Assembly (NCBI GenBank): GCA_902797895.1
Contig: CADBUS010000158.1
Span: forward strand, 1 to 7,853
Source: an uncultured Bacteroidia bacterium
GTDB lineage: Bacteria; Bacteroidota; Bacteroidia; Bacteroidales; UBA932
Direction: 5' to 3'
DNA: 7,853 nt
This document shows, piece by piece, positions 6,726 through 7,853 of the stretch. How positions within the stretch are numbered: position 1 is the stretch's first letter; each line of letters starts with the position of its first letter. The translations under genes were made by a program, and so were the position numbers. The notes beneath the pieces are model-generated. The model was not told where the DNA came from. It saw only the letters and a list, made by a program, of their open reading frames with translations, and searched no databases.

Positions 6726-7691
6726 ATGAAAAGATTTTTTTTAACAATTGCAATTATGGTTGCGGCCGTTTGCACTGCACAAAACTCTTACAGCCAGGGA
6801 ACCAATAATAGAAAGGTTGTGATAATCAAAGAGAAAGATGGGGGCAAAGAGAGCAGCAAAAGAAGCTACAGCAGCTATGATGAGAGTTCGGCCAATATGA
6901 TAACTCGCAACTTTGAGTTCAGGGGAGATGGGATAAGAGGTATTAAGGCTGGTGGAGTATTTGATATACAGGTAGTTAAGGGGCGTAGCGGCAAGGTTTC
7001 CGTAACCGCTCCGGAAAAGACTATGGAGCACATAATTGTATCCAATACTAATGGTATTATAGTTTTGAAAATTGAGAACGGATACAATGTGGTAAACGGA
7101 AGAAGCAGAAGCGTCGGTTGGCTGAAACAGAAAACCTTAAAAGGGCCTATAAAGGTTAAAATAGAGAGCTCCTCTTTGTCAAAAATAGAGCTTAGTGGTG
7201 CGGCTAAACTCGTTGCAAGAGAAAACTATTCTGAGGATGAGTGTAAAATAGAGCTTAGCGGTGCCAGCCAGGCTTTGATTGATGCGGTAAAGGCAAGAGA
7301 GATTGATTTAGATTTAAGTGGGGCTTCAAATCTAAGAATCAAAACCAATTGCGATAAGTTGGATATAGAGATGAGCGGAGCATCAAAACTCAATCTTGAT
7401 TGCAATGCCTCTATAATGGATAGTGAGTTCGGCGGAGCTTCCAACGCACTTATAAAGGGAGAGGTAGAGAATGTAAAAATAGAGGCGTCAGGAGCAAGCA
7501 AGTGTAGTGCAGATAATCTAAAAATCAAACACTTAAAGATAGATATAAGTGGAGCATCTTCTGTAAACACATTTGTAAAAAAGAGTGTTACAGGAGAGGT
7601 TAGCGGTGCCTCTTCGTTCACCTACAGCGGAGATCCGGACAGAGTTATAATAGACAAGAGCCGCGGCTCCTCCGTTAAACAACGCCAATAA
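6726..7691 (+). CDS. Secreted head-GIN-domain (DUF2807-type) beta-repeat protein
   Basis: The 321-residue protein starts with a signal peptide (MKRFF, hydrophobic 4-17, likely cleavage near 18-24). Cys16 does not sit in a good lipobox, so a soluble or surface-associated exported form is expected. After a Ser/Lys-rich stretch (36-57) comes the start of the GIN-type domain: FRGDGIRGIKAGGVFDIQVVKG at 65-86 and VTAPEKTMEHI near 93-103. From residue 157 an SGAS-type tetrapeptide recurs eight times at 157, 178, 198, 217, 236, 255, 275 and 293, each preceded by an alternating strand such as KIELSGA or LDIEMSGA. Spacing is 18-21 residues, as in a right-handed parallel beta-helix. The family is often labelled 'putative auto-transporter adhesin, head GIN domain', but adhesion is not demonstrated for this protein and no autotransporter barrel is present. 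As the last gene of the sigma/membrane-protein unit it may be an output or sensed partner (inference). Confidence 0.88.
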   Translation: MKRFFLTIAIMVAAVCTAQNSYSQGTNNRKVVIIKEKDGGKESSKRSYSSYDESSANMITRNFEFRGDGIRGIKAGGVFDIQVVKGRSGKVSVTAPEKTMEHIIVSNTNGIIVLKIENGYNVVNGRSRSVGWLKQKTLKGPIKVKIESSSLSKIELSGAAKLVARENYSEDECKIELSGASQALIDAVKAREIDLDLSGASNLRIKTNCDKLDIEMSGASKLNLDCNASIMDSEFGGASNALIKGEVENVKIEASGASKCSADNLKIKHLKIDISGASSVNTFVKKSVTGEVSGASSFTYSGDPDRVIIDKSRGSSVKQRQ

Positions 7692-7723
7692 ATTATTAGT
7701 AAATTACTTGCGTCATAATAGAA

Positions 7724-7761
7724 AAAAGGGGGGGCCAAAACACTTTTTGGCACCCCCTTTT
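7724..7761. terminator. Near-symmetric, probably bidirectional intrinsic terminator
   Basis: AAAAGGGGG (7724-7732) pairs with CCCCCTTTT (7753-7761). After one G/A mismatch, GCCAAAA (7734-7740) pairs with TTTTGGC (7745-7751), leaving a 4-nt loop (7741-7744). The 16 paired positions have a T-run on the right arm and an A-run on the left arm, so the hairpin can end transcription in both directions. It lies 33 nt after the GIN-domain gene and 37 nt beyond the tail of the apparent convergent gene at the right edge. Confidence 0.88.
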
Positions 7762-7797
7762 CTCTATCGCCTCAGTAGGTTTATTTTTCATTCTGAT

Positions 7798-7853
7798 TTA
7801 TTTCAGAAGGGAGAGGCTGCGGGAGACAAAATCGCTCAACTGCTTACCTTTTA
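7798..7853 (-). CDS. 3' end of an unidentified convergent gene, cut by the window edge
   Basis: Read on the minus strand, an open frame enters from the right edge and ends with the peptide KGKQLSDFVSRSLSLLK and a TAA stop (7800 to 7798). The composition looks like a genuine helical protein terminus, and a bidirectional terminator sits just downstream. Only 17 full codons are visible, so the family cannot be named. The plus strand is also open through this stretch in one frame but shows no ATG start, which makes the minus strand the better reading. Confidence 0.45.
   Translation of the reverse strand, partial: KGKQLSDFVSRSLSLLK

Noticed and set aside
7226..7621. 131-codon minus-strand frame opposite the GIN-domain gene
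   Set aside because: It is the mirror of a repetitive coding region (Ser/Leu/Ala/Pro-rich, APL repeats) with no start signals; the plus-strand gene has a signal peptide, a Shine-Dalgarno and domain motifs.
7194..7623. DNA tandem repeat or CRISPR-like array
   Set aside because: The periodicity exists in the protein, but the codons differ from copy to copy, so there is no nucleotide repeat.
7791..7808. TTCTGA...TCAGAA inverted repeat
   Set aside because: A 6-bp AT-rich stem overlapping the end of the apparent right-edge gene is within chance expectation.

Overview
The window looks like a piece of a Bacteroidota chromosome, probably order Bacteroidales. The evidence is moderate-to-low GC, mostly AT-rich start regions without a Shine-Dalgarno sequence, a perfect TAnnTTTG-type -7 box in front of one gene, a lipoprotein-type serine hydrolase, and an ECF sigma factor / membrane protein / head-GIN-domain (DUF2807-type) gene set of a kind typical of that phylum. 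Genus cannot be fixed from the sequence alone. The DNA is ordinary dense chromosome: no mobile element, CRISPR array, tRNA or rRNA was seen.

Layout. The left edge holds the 3' nine-tenths of cinA on the + strand, followed 36 bp later by a co-oriented lipoprotein-like serine hydrolase of the beta-lactamase/PBP fold. This meets head-on with two minus-strand amino-acid catabolism genes: an M19 zinc dipeptidase and, upstream of it, pruA (L-glutamate gamma-semialdehyde dehydrogenase). A strong intrinsic terminator separates pruA from the dipeptidase. The 48-bp convergent gap holds a short CATTCTGAGC/GCGAAGAATC element that resembles a dispersed intergenic repeat. A hairpin in the last codons of the hydrolase gene probably terminates dipeptidase transcription.

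A roughly 100-bp divergent region follows. It carries a good Bacteroidota-type promoter for pruA and a weaker, overlapping candidate for the opposite direction. Rightward from it runs a compact three-gene unit: an ECF sigma factor, a single-pass membrane protein starting 3 nt later (the likely cognate anti-sigma factor, although it has no recognised anti-sigma motif), and 91 bp further on a secreted protein with eight SGAS-type repeats expected to form a beta-helix. The unit ends at a strong, near-symmetric terminator. At the right edge a short reading frame on the minus strand looks like the tail of the next, convergent gene.

How the genes may work together. pruA and the dipeptidase plausibly belong to peptide and proline/glutamate catabolism, but the terminator between them suggests uneven expression. 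The sigma / membrane protein / GIN set is the most interesting part: it reads as a self-contained envelope-sensing module in which a transmembrane regulator holds the sigma factor and a secreted beta-repeat protein is the output or the sensed partner. That role is inference from gene order and topology.
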